Source: a virus. Taken from it: a stretch of 58,537 nucleotides of DNA. The notes beneath the pieces are model-generated. The model was not told the DNA's origin. It ran no database searches and was given only the letters and a program-made list of their open reading frames with translations. Location: the IMG/VR virus record IMGVR_UViG_3300045955_000127, positions 1-58,537 of that record; one strand, written 5' to 3'. This document shows, piece after piece, positions 50,416 through 57,911 of this stretch (position 1 is the first letter of the stretch; every line of letters begins with the position of its first letter). The translations under genes were made by a program, and so were the position numbers.

Positions 50416-52065
50416 CTAGTTCGTCATCCATGTTCCGCCTCTCGGGTCAGCTTCATCGAAATCAATATGCTTTCTGAGCGTGCTCGGATCTGCATAGCCT
50501 TCCGGAAAATCGGGCGTCCATACGTTCGGCTCGTTCGGCTTTCGATACATGATCCAGGCCTGGCAATCCAGAGCGTCCTTAACTTTTGTGGCCGGAAATT
50601 TATCGTACTCGCTTAAAAAGTCTTGCAGGAAATCCACTTCCTCGCCGTTGATCATCCGCTTGGGCACGTAGCTTGGCAGAATCATCTCAGCGTTCTTGTA
50701 CGCTGGTATCAGCCACTGAATCCGATCGTCTTTCTCCACATGCGCGGATAGGGGTACGATGTCGAAGAGGTAGCCCTCGCGCTGCTGCTCCAGGCGAATG
50801 TGCTCGACATCGGCCTGCAAGCCGTAATGCTCATAGCCGACTTTCTGCACTCGCCCGTTATCGTTGTACTGACGATGAAACCTGAACAGCCATTCCGTGC
50901 GCTGTTCAAGGTTCATCCCCGCCTTGATGCCGTCGAGTAAGTAGCGGCGCTTGTCCGGATGGAGGGCGATCACCTGGATTGAAGTTTTTCCGGATTGCGT
51001 CTTGTTCTCCCTGCCTTTGCCTGGATCGACGACGATGTATAAATTGCAAGAGTTTAAGTCTTCGGCTGAAAGGCCTTTGTGATATCGTAGCCATTCTTTT
51101 TGAAAGCCCTCATTGGCCTCTTTCATGGTGGGATCCATGAGATACTCACAGGCCCAGTTCCCGGGCTTTAGGCTTCTCATGGTCGCGCGGCAGTGCTCAT
51201 CGGTCCAGATCGGGCTCGTGCAGTCCTTGTTGACTGCCGGCCGAATTCTCGCCAGGCCTACTTTTCGCTCGAGGAGTTGCTCGTAGATCGAGCCGCCGCG
51301 GAAAAACACTCCCGTCATCGTCCACTTGGCGGGCTTGCCCGCGCTTAAACCGAGGCTCGTATCAAACGATTGCTCGATTTGCTCGATCATGTACTCGCTA
51401 ACTTGCTCTTTCTGAATGTCATCGTACCAGATCCAGTCGTAGTGCTTGCCCGTGGGCTGGCCGTCGACCATGCCCGAGCATTCAATCGTCGCCTCGCCGC
51501 GCGTGACGTTTTTCCGCTTGACGGTTATCCCGCGGTCGAGACTCCATTTCGGTGCATCGCGTTCCGGGTTCTCCCAGATTACGTCCGGGAAAAGCCAGCG
51601 CAGCTTCTCATGGTTCTCGAACGTGCTCTTGATCTTAAACAAAAAATCCTTGGCGATAGGCTTGGTGTGGGAGAAGATGCAGTGTGTCGAATCGGGATCT
51701 TTGAGAATCTCCTGGAGGAGCTTCCCGTAGGTCTTCATCACGGACTTTCCGGAGCCACGAGTAGCTAGATCGATGATGTTATCGTAATTCCGGTTAATCT
51801 CGCCGATGTAGTCGACATGCCATTGCGTGTTTACGTTGGGGATCTCCAGAATATGCACGATGAGAAAGTAAAGATCGTTTAACGCGAGCCAGCGAAGATG
51901 GTTCCACTGCGCGTCCTTGGTGCATTGCTTGATTAAGTCGGCCCACTGGATAGCCTCAAGCGGCGTCTGACAAGCTCGATCGAAAGGCTGGTGGTGAGCG
52001 CAGGTGTTCGCCGTTCGTCGGGCTATCTGCTGGCGAAGCTCTAAGAAGGGGTCGAAACTACTCAT
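50416..52065 (-). CDS. terL: Terminase large subunit
   Basis: 549 residues with an N-terminal ATPase and C-terminal nuclease. Walker A: ATRGSGKS (101-108); Walker B: DWIWYDD (210-216) followed by IQKE; nuclease acidic residues in LYIVVDPGKG (D348) and later DALDCQAW. The enzyme pumps DNA through the portal and cuts it. The start overlaps the small-subunit stop. This is the strongest marker of the phage and lies where late genes begin. Confidence 0.95.
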   Translation of the reverse strand: MSSFDPFLELRQQIARRTANTCAHHQPFDRACQTPLEAIQWADLIKQCTKDAQWNHLRWLALNDLYFLIVHILEIPNVNTQWHVDYIGEINRNYDNIIDLATRGSGKSVMKTYGKLLQEILKDPDSTHCIFSHTKPIAKDFLFKIKSTFENHEKLRWLFPDVIWENPERDAPKWSLDRGITVKRKNVTRGEATIECSGMVDGQPTGKHYDWIWYDDIQKEQVSEYMIEQIEQSFDTSLGLSAGKPAKWTMTGVFFRGGSIYEQLLERKVGLARIRPAVNKDCTSPIWTDEHCRATMRSLKPGNWACEYLMDPTMKEANEGFQKEWLRYHKGLSAEDLNSCNLYIVVDPGKGRENKTQSGKTSIQVIALHPDKRRYLLDGIKAGMNLEQRTEWLFRFHRQYNDNGRVQKVGYEHYGLQADVEHIRLEQQREGYLFDIVPLSAHVEKDDRIQWLIPAYKNAEMILPSYVPKRMINGEEVDFLQDFLSEYDKFPATKVKDALDCQAWIMYRKPNEPNVWTPDFPEGYADPSTLRKHIDFDEADPRGGTWMTN

Positions 52066-52870
52066 TCGGCGTATCCTGCGGCGTCTGCGCGCTTTCTTGT
52101 CTCGCGGCCTGAGTAGCCGCGGCTGCCTGTTTTGCTAAATGCTCGTCCATTTTTTTCTTTTTCCAATACTCTTTTAAGTGTGCAGCCCCGCGCTTGGCGT
52201 TGTTACTTCGCCATTGGCGCCTTGCCTGGCCGTTCCAGTTGTTGCTGTATTCGACCTCCGGCGGAATCTCATCGCAGCCCGATTCTTTTCCGCCGTAGTC
52301 GATCGCGATTTCTTTTCCGTTCTCAAGCAGGCGCTGCGCCTTGGTGGCCACGACGGTTCCCTTTGGACCTTCGGATTCCATGAACTGAAGAAGAATCTCG
52401 ATTGCTTCGGGATTGTTTTTGAAAGCATCGAGAAGTTTCCCCATCATGTTCGTCCAACGAGGCAGCATGACGTGCGGGTCCATGTACTTTTGCGCGCCGG
52501 TTAAATCCATGATCTGTTTTGCGACCTTCAGAGATAGGTCGATTGATTTCTCGCGCATCCGGACTTGTTTTTCGGTAAGCTGCGGGCGGGAAGCGTGAAG
52601 ATCCCGCGCCATGCTATCGGATAATTCGGCAAGCCAGCGAAGATGCCTTAACATCGCCAGCGGGTCGACGTTGGGCTGTTTGGTCGAGTGCATCGCCTCG
52701 TGGCGGCGGATCTCGCGTTCGAGAAAGCCGAACTCGGCGGCGACATCTCCCATGTAGGCTCCCGCCGCGCAAAGCGATTCGATCAGATCGCGGTCCCGCG
52801 TCTTGCAGATTTTGCACGCGCGATCGAGGCGCCCGTCGTGGCGGTATTCTTCTCCGGTTACTTCGGCCAT
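52058..52870 (-). CDS. Terminase small subunit-like protein (270 aa)
   Basis: N-terminal CKICKTRDRDLIESLCAAGA forms a zinc/HTH-like module (residues ~17-50: AYMGDVAAEFGFLEREIRRH), followed by helices and a C-terminal basic, Gln/Ala-rich tail. Position directly before the large subunit and an HTH-like N-terminus argue for DNA recognition in packaging. ATG 52870 has GGAG upstream and overlaps the previous stop (TGATG). Confidence 0.7.
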   Translation of the reverse strand: MAEVTGEEYRHDGRLDRACKICKTRDRDLIESLCAAGAYMGDVAAEFGFLEREIRRHEAMHSTKQPNVDPLAMLRHLRWLAELSDSMARDLHASRPQLTEKQVRMREKSIDLSLKVAKQIMDLTGAQKYMDPHVMLPRWTNMMGKLLDAFKNNPEAIEILLQFMESEGPKGTVVATKAQRLLENGKEIAIDYGGKESGCDEIPPEVEYSNNWNGQARRQWRSNNAKRGAAHLKEYWKKKKMDEHLAKQAAAATQAARQESAQTPQDTPNE

Positions 52871-53004
52871 CAATACTCCGGCGTGAACTTTCTCGTTCGC
52901 GGCTTACGCTTCATCCCACTCTTGGTCATGCTTGGAGTCTTGACCTTGAAGCTATGGGATCTCTTGCTGCGGCCGCGCAGTGGGACTCGGGAACGGACTC
53001 TCAT
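52870..53004 (-). CDS. Arg/Lys-rich 44-residue protein
   Basis: ATG 53004 with GGAGG upstream overlaps the previous stop (ATGA), and its stop overlaps the small terminase start (TGATG). Product MRVRSRVPLRGRSKRSHSFK then VKTPSMTKSGMKRKPRTRKF: strongly basic, probably disordered, a likely nucleic-acid binder. Its immediate location before terminase suggests a packaging accessory. Confidence 0.65.
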   Translation of the reverse strand: MRVRSRVPLRGRSKRSHSFKVKTPSMTKSGMKRKPRTRKFTPEY

Positions 53005-53453
53005 ATTTGCTCCTCCTTCTCGATCTTCTCCAGCTCGGCCTTTGCGTCGTCGTATTCCAGGCGCTCCGCTTCGTCAATGAGCTGTTCTTTCTTTTGCTTC
53101 TCGAGCCTGAAAGCCTCTTCCGCGCTAAGCTCGACAAGCGGCCTGGGTTTGCTCTCGATTTCCACCTGCTGCTGCGCACGCCTGAAGGCATCGCGCTGGT
53201 CGAGTTCCTTAGCGTGAGCATCGGGCCAAATTCCCTCCAGGCGCTTTACTTGCATCGCGTCTAAATAAATGTCCAACAATACGTCTGTCCCCAACCGCAA
53301 TCGGTAATCAGCTAAACACACCAAACAGGAAAAAACGTGGTCCCCGGAAGATAGCCCGCACACGGAGTTCGGTTCATACCGTGTTTTTTTGCACAGCGGG
53401 CACCTATGTTGATGGGACTGTTCCTTGATCGCTTTGGAGATTATTTCTATCAC
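53001..53453 (-). CDS. Zinc-finger/coiled-coil protein (150 aa)
   Basis: GTG 53453 has CGGAG five bases upstream. N-terminal HRCPLCKKTRYEPNSVCG and HVFSCLVCLADYR give two C-x2-C pairs (zinc ribbon); the rest is a helical coiled coil (ELSAEEAFRLEKQKKEQLID, ELEKIEKEEQI). May be a packaging or transcription accessory. Coupled by ATGA to the basic small protein. Confidence 0.62.
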   Translation of the reverse strand: MIEIISKAIKEQSHQHRCPLCKKTRYEPNSVCGLSSGDHVFSCLVCLADYRLRLGTDVLLDIYLDAMQVKRLEGIWPDAHAKELDQRDAFRRAQQQVEIESKPRPLVELSAEEAFRLEKQKKEQLIDEAERLEYDDAKAELEKIEKEEQI

Positions 53454-53589
53454 GATATCTCCGCTTCGTTTCTCGATCGCAAATTTTACACCGCTTGCCT
53501 GTATCGCAATCTCTCCGTATGGTATTTGCCTCGTTGTATTCGTGTCCCTGTGGACAATGTGTCCGTGGTGGGAAATAGTTCTCAGGCAC
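53404..53589 (-). CDS. Stand-alone HNH-associated zinc module (61 aa)
   Basis: GTG-started frame encoding the same module that ends phage HNH enzymes: [20 protein letters not shown] then GKRCKICDRETKRRYR. The HNH catalytic core is absent, so it is either a remnant of a homing nuclease or a domesticated zinc module. It resembles the C-terminus of the enzyme at 8021-8461. It overlaps the genes on both sides. Confidence 0.5.
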   Translation of the reverse strand: MPENYFPPRTHCPQGHEYNEANTIRRDCDTGKRCKICDRETKRRYRDRNNLQSDQGTVPST

Positions 53590-53635
53590 CCATCTGCCCC
53601 ATCTGCATCGCCTGCATTCTAGCTATTGGGTCCAT
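53582..53635 (-). CDS. Met-rich 17-residue ORF with strong ribosome site
   Basis: A perfect AAGGAGG seven bases before ATG 53635 leads only to MDPIARMQAMQMGQMGA. Such a strong start with such a short product suggests a gene whose body was replaced, probably when the adjacent HNH zinc module arrived; a leader peptide is the alternative. Confidence 0.4.
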   Translation of the reverse strand: MDPIARMQAMQMGQMGA

Positions 53636-54008
53636 GTTTTCCTCCTTTGGTTATCAGGCTCCTTACGTAGCCCGGGTTGATATTCAAAACGTGACAGACG
53701 TTTACGAACGAAAACACCCATTCGGTATCCTCGCTTGCAAACCACCTAAGCGTCTCCAATCTTTCCGCTTTTAATTTTGCGATATAGCCGGGGGTGTACT
53801 TTCCCTTAACCAGCGGCGGCTTTCGCGTGATGGTTTCGATTGCATCCTCAAGAATCGCCGCGCAAAGATTCCACTCTGGTGTCCTCTGGCGTGATGCGTT
53901 TCTGTCTTTCCAGTCAAGGGGGTCCGTCGCGGTATCCCACCCGTAGACGACAAGCCCATTTTTCGCGCCATCATCGTCGCGAGCCTTGCTGTAAGCCGTG
54001 TTGATCAT
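53619..54008 (-). CDS. Hypothetical protein (129 aa)
   Basis: Sequence: MINTAYSKARDDDGAKNGLV, WNLCAAILEDAIETITRKPP, LRWFASEDTEWVFSFVNVCH, NINPGYVRSLITKGG. The C-terminal part looks like a helix-turn-helix; a similar fold occurs in small regulators, but no family is identified. The start overlaps the endolysin stop (ATGA). Confidence 0.6.
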   Translation of the reverse strand: MINTAYSKARDDDGAKNGLVVYGWDTATDPLDWKDRNASRQRTPEWNLCAAILEDAIETITRKPPLVKGKYTPGYIAKLKAERLETLRWFASEDTEWVFSFVNVCHVLNINPGYVRSLITKGGKHGPNS

Positions 54009-54493
54009 ACGAGCAGATTATTCCCGATAAACCTGTGCCAGTTCCGAATGTAATCATCCGGCGTTCCTTTTCCCTGCTCCGTGTTGTAGTAGCGCTTGTA
54101 GTATTCGGCCTGCGCCGGCAAGTTGTCGGGGATCGGTTCGGGAAAGCGCAGGTAGTGGACTCGACACATGAGAGTCGCGGCCGCCAGATTCCAGACTATC
54201 TCCGACATGATGTCGTCGACCAGCCACGGCTGGCGCGAGGAAATCCATTTCTTGCAATGGTTCTTGAAAAAGGGTCGCTTGTCGATAAAAACGAGATTGT
54301 CCATCATCGCGGGCCGCTCGGACTGATAGATTCCTCGGGCGGGCCCTCCCTGTAGCTGGACAAGCCAACGACCACACTCCGATTCTTGGCAGGCAGTCCC
54401 GAGCACAAGCTTTTCGGCATCGGCTGAGTGATTTCTGATATCAGTCAAGACTGGACGGATTACCCAGCGCAGGAGTTGCATCGGATCTATCAT
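54005..54493 (-). CDS. Putative endolysin (lysozyme/transglycosylase-like, 162 aa)
   Basis: N-terminal lysozyme-like motif LGTACQESECGRWLVQLQGG with the catalytic Glu in QES, GIYQSERPAM, and a C-terminal end YYKRYYNTEQGKGTPDDYIR with NWHRF. This matches phage transglycosylase/lysozyme-like proteins that break peptidoglycan at the end of infection. No signal peptide, so a holin or pinholin must let it out. The start lies inside the small membrane gene upstream (53-base overlap). Confidence 0.65.
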   Translation of the reverse strand: MIDPMQLLRWVIRPVLTDIRNHSADAEKLVLGTACQESECGRWLVQLQGGPARGIYQSERPAMMDNLVFIDKRPFFKNHCKKWISSRQPWLVDDIMSEIVWNLAAATLMCRVHYLRFPEPIPDNLPAQAEYYKRYYNTEQGKGTPDDYIRNWHRFIGNNLLV

Positions 54494-54572
54494 TGGTCAA
54501 AAAAAGCACGAGCCCCAACACGCCCCAGATAAAAAACGCCCAGGCCAAAAGCCACAAAGCCAGATCGCTCAT
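54441..54572 (-). CDS. 43-residue membrane protein, possible holin
   Basis: ATG 54572 overlaps the SWIM-protein stop (ATGA). Product MSDLALWLLAWAFFIWGVLG then LVLFLTNDRSDATPALGN: one strong transmembrane helix followed by a polar tail. It overlaps the endolysin start and is coupled to it, as holins often are. Small size and single helix also fit an antiholin. Confidence 0.6.
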   Translation of the reverse strand: MSDLALWLLAWAFFIWGVLGLVLFLTNDRSDATPALGNPSSLD

Positions 54573-54742
54573 TCTCTTTCTTTCAAGGCCTCTTTAAGAT
54601 GCTTGCACAAAAATCCCTCTACTCGATTGCCTTCCTTGTCGTAGCCTCGATAACGAAAGGAATCGCAGTCGCAAGTTTTTTGATGGAGATCGACGCTGTA
54701 AAACTTCTCCGGGTCGCGTGAGGATTTCATTTCGCGGATCAT
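54569..54742 (-). CDS. SWIM-type zinc-finger protein (57 aa)
   Basis: From ATG 54742 (overlapping the lipoprotein stop, ATGA) the product is MIREMKSSRDPEKFYSVDLH then TCDCDSFRY, and a late GFLCKHLKEAL: the CxC...CxH of a SWIM zinc finger with the usual basic context. SWIM domains bind DNA or proteins. A SWIM protein in a lysis/late region of a phage is odd; function unknown. Confidence 0.72.
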   Translation of the reverse strand: MIREMKSSRDPEKFYSVDLHQKTCDCDSFRYRGYDKEGNRVEGFLCKHLKEALKERE

Positions 54743-54975
54743 GGCGCAAAGTTCAAAACGGGCGGTACAGCCGGGCAATTGCCGTCCTTGTCTCGCGGAG
54801 TAATCCTTGCTTTGGCGCGACCGGCCGGCGGCGGCACGCCGAAATCGATATCCGACCAAACACAGTTGGTTTTGCTGGCTTCATCCAAGTCTTTTAGGTT
54901 TGGCGTATTGAGCCCGCTCAGGATGCAGCCAGAAAAGAGAAAGCCGGATAAAAATAAAAATAGAGTTTTCATCAT
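54739..54975 (-). CDS. Small lipoprotein (possible outer-membrane spanin-like subunit)
   Basis: Signal peptide MKTLFLFLSGFLFSGC with a lipobox (FSG-C), then CILSGLNTPNLKDLDE. Consecutive ATGs overlap the stop of the nuclease gene. The mature part is about 60 residues, Pro-rich and without coiled coil. Position next to holin and endolysin suggests an o-spanin role, but the coiled-coil partner is not obvious. Confidence 0.65.
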   Translation of the reverse strand: MMKTLFLFLSGFLFSGCILSGLNTPNLKDLDEASKTNCVWSDIDFGVPPPAGRAKARITPRDKDGNCPAVPPVLNFAP

Positions 54976-55313
54976 TTTTTTTCGTGTCCGTTTTTCTTTA
55001 GCTCGTTCGCCAAAACTTTCTTGCCGCGCTTTATCACGGCAAGAAGCCTCCCGAAGCTGTCGCGCTTGCAGGCGTAGACGGAGTAGGGGCCTTTGTCGAT
55101 CCAGTTCTGCGTAAACTCGCCGGCCTTATCGCCTCGGTCATCGCCTGCCCTGAGTTCCCAAGTATCGACATCGAGCACCCTGATCGTTTCCTCGATCCAG
55201 AGCTTCGGCCAAATCTGAAGAGGAGTCTTAAACGTGTCGCCATCGATGGCCGATCCGCCGCCCTCGGCCAAGACGGTCCAACAAAGGAGCGCCGCGAGAA
55301 GATGTTTAGTCAT
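54972..55313 (-). CDS. Secreted staphylococcal-nuclease-type (SNase/thermonuclease) enzyme
   Basis: A 113-residue SNase domain with Sec signal (MTKHLLAALLCWTVLAEGGG). Catalytic residues align: D26 in AIDGDTF, R45 and D50/E53 in RVLDVDTWE, and R89 in FGRLLAVI. The family cuts DNA and RNA to short fragments with calcium. Its export points to extracellular or periplasmic DNA degradation, for example host DNA at lysis or competing DNA. ATG 55313 overlaps the end of the holin-like gene by 8 bases. Confidence 0.82.
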   Translation of the reverse strand: MTKHLLAALLCWTVLAEGGGSAIDGDTFKTPLQIWPKLWIEETIRVLDVDTWELRAGDDRGDKAGEFTQNWIDKGPYSVYACKRDSFGRLLAVIKRGKKVLANELKKNGHEKK

Positions 55314-55473
55314 TGACAAAGTAGCTCACGCCAAACGTAAGAATCGTTGTAATGGCTGAACCTACCTCACCGGGTATATCAACCCCGGAACTGGCACGGA
55401 CTACATAAACAAGCACAACACTTAGGGCGCCCGCGAGGGCGCCGGCTGTAACTTTTCTTGAAGGCGTGTTCAT
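55306..55473 (-). CDS. 55-residue two-helix membrane protein, holin-like
   Basis: ATG 55473 overlaps the upstream stop (ATGA). Product MNTPSRKVTAGALAGALSVV, LVYVVRASSGVDIPGEVGSA, ITTILTFGVSYFVND: two hydrophobic segments with a short polar loop, a typical holin layout. It stands second in the late operon, before the secreted nuclease. Confidence 0.7.
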   Translation of the reverse strand: MNTPSRKVTAGALAGALSVVLVYVVRASSGVDIPGEVGSAITTILTFGVSYFVND

Positions 55474-55865
55474 CGTCCCCCCTTGGCTTTTTCTTCTCTC
55501 ATAGCCCGACGCGCATCTGCGGCAACGGCACGGTTTTCTAAAGCTCTAATCCCTTTGGCGTTTTCCAAAGCAAGTTTGAACAGCGTTTCGATGTCATTTT
55601 TCATTCCTCCGATCTCGATTGCCATATTGGAACGTTCCCTATCTCCAACTGCCAGGCTTCTATTTTGCGCGTCTTGCTCTCCAGTGATTCGGCTAACGTA
55701 AGAGCTAAGAACAAACATAAAGATAATTCCAAAAGCAGTAAGAATGACAGAAGCCCAACCTCTAGGGCCGCAAACTCTCTCATGGCTTTTTGTTTGGCGC
55801 TCAAGTGCCGCGAGTCGATCCGATATTCTCTCAAGCACGTTTTCAATTTCGCCGTCAAGCGCCAC
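55470..55865 (-). CDS. Membrane-anchored coiled-coil protein (131 aa)
   Basis: GTG 55865 has GGAGG 6 bases upstream. N-terminal MALDGEIENVLERISDRLAA is a coiled coil, residues ~34-58 a single transmembrane helix (WASVILTAFGIIFMFVLSSY), and the C-terminal part a second coiled coil (NMAIEIGGMKNDIETLFKLA). The layout resembles hemolysin-XhlA or spanin-type lysis proteins. First gene of the leftward late unit, read from the divergent promoter at 55885. Confidence 0.65.
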   Translation of the reverse strand: MALDGEIENVLERISDRLAALERQTKSHERVCGPRGWASVILTAFGIIFMFVLSSYVSRITGEQDAQNRSLAVGDRERSNMAIEIGGMKNDIETLFKLALENAKGIRALENRAVAADARRAMREEKAKGGR

Positions 55866-55884
55866 ACAGAGCCTCCATGGGGGC

Positions 55885-55963
55885 CTTATAACACATATTT
55901 TTCAAAAACTAAAAGCGGAAAACGGAAAGCGTGTTGACAACAGCCGCCGACTTGTGCGATAAG
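55885..55963. promoter_or_regulatory. Divergent promoter region with operator motif (site D)
   Basis: Rightward: TTGACA (55934-55939), 18-base spacer, GATAAG (55958-55963) preceded by TG, so an extended -10. Leftward: TATAAG (minus, 55885-55890) with a weak -35 around 55908-55913. GCGGAAAACGGAAAGCG (55915-55931) sits between, touching the leftward -35 and two bases from the rightward TTGACA. One bound protein could control lysis/late and replication operons together. The gap 55866-56054 has no other feature. Confidence 0.65.
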
Positions 55964-56054
55964 TGTCGCCTCGCCGTTTCGTAAGAAATGCCCCATCCGC
56001 GGCGCTCGGGCCTGTCACCTGGGCGCCAGGGGCAACCTTGACAGGGGGTTGATT

Positions 56055-56582
56055 TTGGAAAAACCTAGCATCGTTGATGTCGTCGGCAATTATTTGCCGC
56101 TCAGGCGTTGCGGAAAAGAATATCGAGGGCCGTGCCCCTTCCATGCCGATAAGACCCCAAGTTTCTACGTGAGTGAGGAGCTTGGGGTTTTTTATTGCTT
56201 TGGATGCGGCGAGAAGGGCGACGTGATCGACTTTCTGATGAAGTGGTCGGGGAAAACCTTCGTCGAGGTTTGCGACCATCTCGATATCGATCGCGACCGC
56301 CGCGGCTACGTCAGAATGGTTCCGGACTCTGCCGAGATCGCCGCCAGGCGGATCTACGAATGGACGCTTGATTTCTCTGAGCGCTTGGCAATCTGCCTGT
56401 GTGAGATCGGCCAGCGGGCACAGATGGCCAAAGATACCGGACTTCGGGAAGAGTTCGAGATATCGGTTAGGGAGTGGACCGTGTTGGCGGATCTACATGA
56501 CGACCTGGCCAATCCGGATTTAGTCGTCGATTTGTTCCAGCAGCGCGACGATCTGGAAAGGCTGATAGGCTATGCAAGCTAA
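56055..56582 (+). CDS. DnaG-type zinc (CHC2) primase-like protein (175 aa)
   Basis: TTG 56055 follows AGGGGG by six bases. CHC2 zinc finger: CGKEYRGPCPFHADKTPSFY and GVFYCFGCGEKGDVIDFLM, the DNA-binding module of primases. The rest (residues ~85-175) is helical, without a TOPRIM domain, so it is either a zinc-only primase component or needs the neighbouring ATPase. It starts the rightward replication operon at site D. An overlap of 11 bases joins it to the next gene. Confidence 0.82.
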   Translation: MEKPSIVDVVGNYLPLRRCGKEYRGPCPFHADKTPSFYVSEELGVFYCFGCGEKGDVIDFLMKWSGKTFVEVCDHLDIDRDRRGYVRMVPDSAEIAARRIYEWTLDFSERLAICLCEIGQRAQMAKDTGLREEFEISVREWTVLADLHDDLANPDLVVDLFQQRDDLERLIGYAS

Positions 56583-57639
56583 GCCTCCGCTCCAGCGCCA
56601 GATTCAGCAGAGAATTGAGCAACAGCCGGTCAACGGTCAGCAGGCGTTATGGCCGGAACTCCTCACGGCTAAAGACTTTTTAAGTAAACCGCCAGATCCG
56701 ACACGCTGGCTCTGGGAGGATTGCCTACCGTTGGGAGCATGCTCGGTTTTAGTCGCGGCGCCCAAAACTGGCAAAACTCACCTAGCCGTAGCAATTTGCA
56801 TGGCGATTGCCCGTGGTTACCCACTGCTAGGTCGCGGCGTGCAGAAAGCAAAGGCGGCGTATATCTTTCTCGACGGCCACGAAGATGAACTGAAAGAAGT
56901 CTTTATAAAATTCGGGTTAAACCAAGAAGATCAGGTCATGTTTCATGGCGGATCGGTATCGACCCCGGCCCCTGTTCAATGGGCGATCCATTGCATTGAG
57001 AAGCATCAGGTTAAATTCTTGGTGCTCGATACCTTCCAGAAAATCTTCCGCCCGAGAAATATCAACGACTATGCCGAGGTCACAAACCTGATGGAACCGC
57101 TGCAAAAAGCCGCGCAGGACCATGGCTGTCATATCCAGTACTTACACCATGCCGGCAAACCAAATGAACAGAGGGGGGATCTTGACTCCGGAATCGGGAC
57201 TTCGGCGATTAGAGCCAACTGTTATAGCCTTTTGCATCTGAAGCGCCTCAACCCCGATGATGCAAGGAGCCCGCGGATTCTACGATCCGATCAGCGTGGC
57301 GGCCGCATTTTCGAGGAAATCGAAATATCCAGCGGCGAGGACGGTTTTATTAAAAAACTCGGGACAAAAGAAGACGCGCAAGCACGCAGCACCGCTAACG
57401 AAATGGAAGATTTCATACGTAATAATAATGGCTGCACAAACGCGGAACTTCGGGCGGGCATCCGGGGCGACTGGCGAATCCTTTGGAAAGCCAAGAAATT
57501 ATTAGAAAAAGGGCAACGCATCGAAATCGTAGGCACTGGTAAAAAGAATGATGCCCAACGTCATTACATAGCTGGGTCGCTCATCCCGGAACAGCAAGCA
57601 GAGGAAAGATCCGCAGATTTATTTAGGAGAGTGAAATGA
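56572..57639 (+). CDS. RecA-fold ATPase/replicative helicase-like (AAA_25, RepA type)
   Basis: 355 residues. Residues ~55-250 are a RecA-like motor: LVAAPKTGKTHLAVAICMAI (Walker A), AAYIFLDGHEDELKEVF, FLVLDTFQKIFRP (Walker B with D), and QYLHHAGKP. The C-terminal ~90 residues are a winged-helix-like region (MEDFIRNNNGCTNAELRAGI). It likely unwinds DNA at the phage origin with the primase-like protein upstream. The start overlaps the primase gene by 11 bases. Confidence 0.85.
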   Translation: MQAKPPLQRQIQQRIEQQPVNGQQALWPELLTAKDFLSKPPDPTRWLWEDCLPLGACSVLVAAPKTGKTHLAVAICMAIARGYPLLGRGVQKAKAAYIFLDGHEDELKEVFIKFGLNQEDQVMFHGGSVSTPAPVQWAIHCIEKHQVKFLVLDTFQKIFRPRNINDYAEVTNLMEPLQKAAQDHGCHIQYLHHAGKPNEQRGDLDSGIGTSAIRANCYSLLHLKRLNPDDARSPRILRSDQRGGRIFEEIEISSGEDGFIKKLGTKEDAQARSTANEMEDFIRNNNGCTNAELRAGIRGDWRILWKAKKLLEKGQRIEIVGTGKKNDAQRHYIAGSLIPEQQAEERSADLFRRVK

Positions 57640-57911
57640 GAGAAGAACTTATCCGCATGGGTCAGTGGGACCGGGAGGACGAGCGAGATCCGACTAAATC
57701 CGTCGCCGCCGCATTTGAAATGCTAGAATGCGTCAATTTGAGTTATTGCATACAAATAAACGATTACTACAACCGGAAAGCAAAAAACGGAGAAACTGTT
57801 CTCGGCTGGCGCGTCCAGATCGGAGGCGAGAACGGCTGGATTGGAATTCACGAGGAAATTCAGGTAGCTATCTGTCTTGCAGTAGTCAAGATCGAAGAAC
57901 CAGAAGCGTAA
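57636..57911 (+). CDS. Hypothetical replication-operon protein (91 aa)
   Basis: ATG 57636 overlaps the helicase stop (ATGA) and has GGAGAG upstream. Product MREELIRMGQWDREDERDPT, KSVAAAFEMLECVNLSYCIQ, GWRVQIGGENGWIGIHEEIQ, VAICLAVVKIEEPEA. Mixed alpha/beta; unknown function. Confidence 0.65.
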   Translation: MREELIRMGQWDREDERDPTKSVAAAFEMLECVNLSYCIQINDYYNRKAKNGETVLGWRVQIGGENGWIGIHEEIQVAICLAVVKIEEPEA

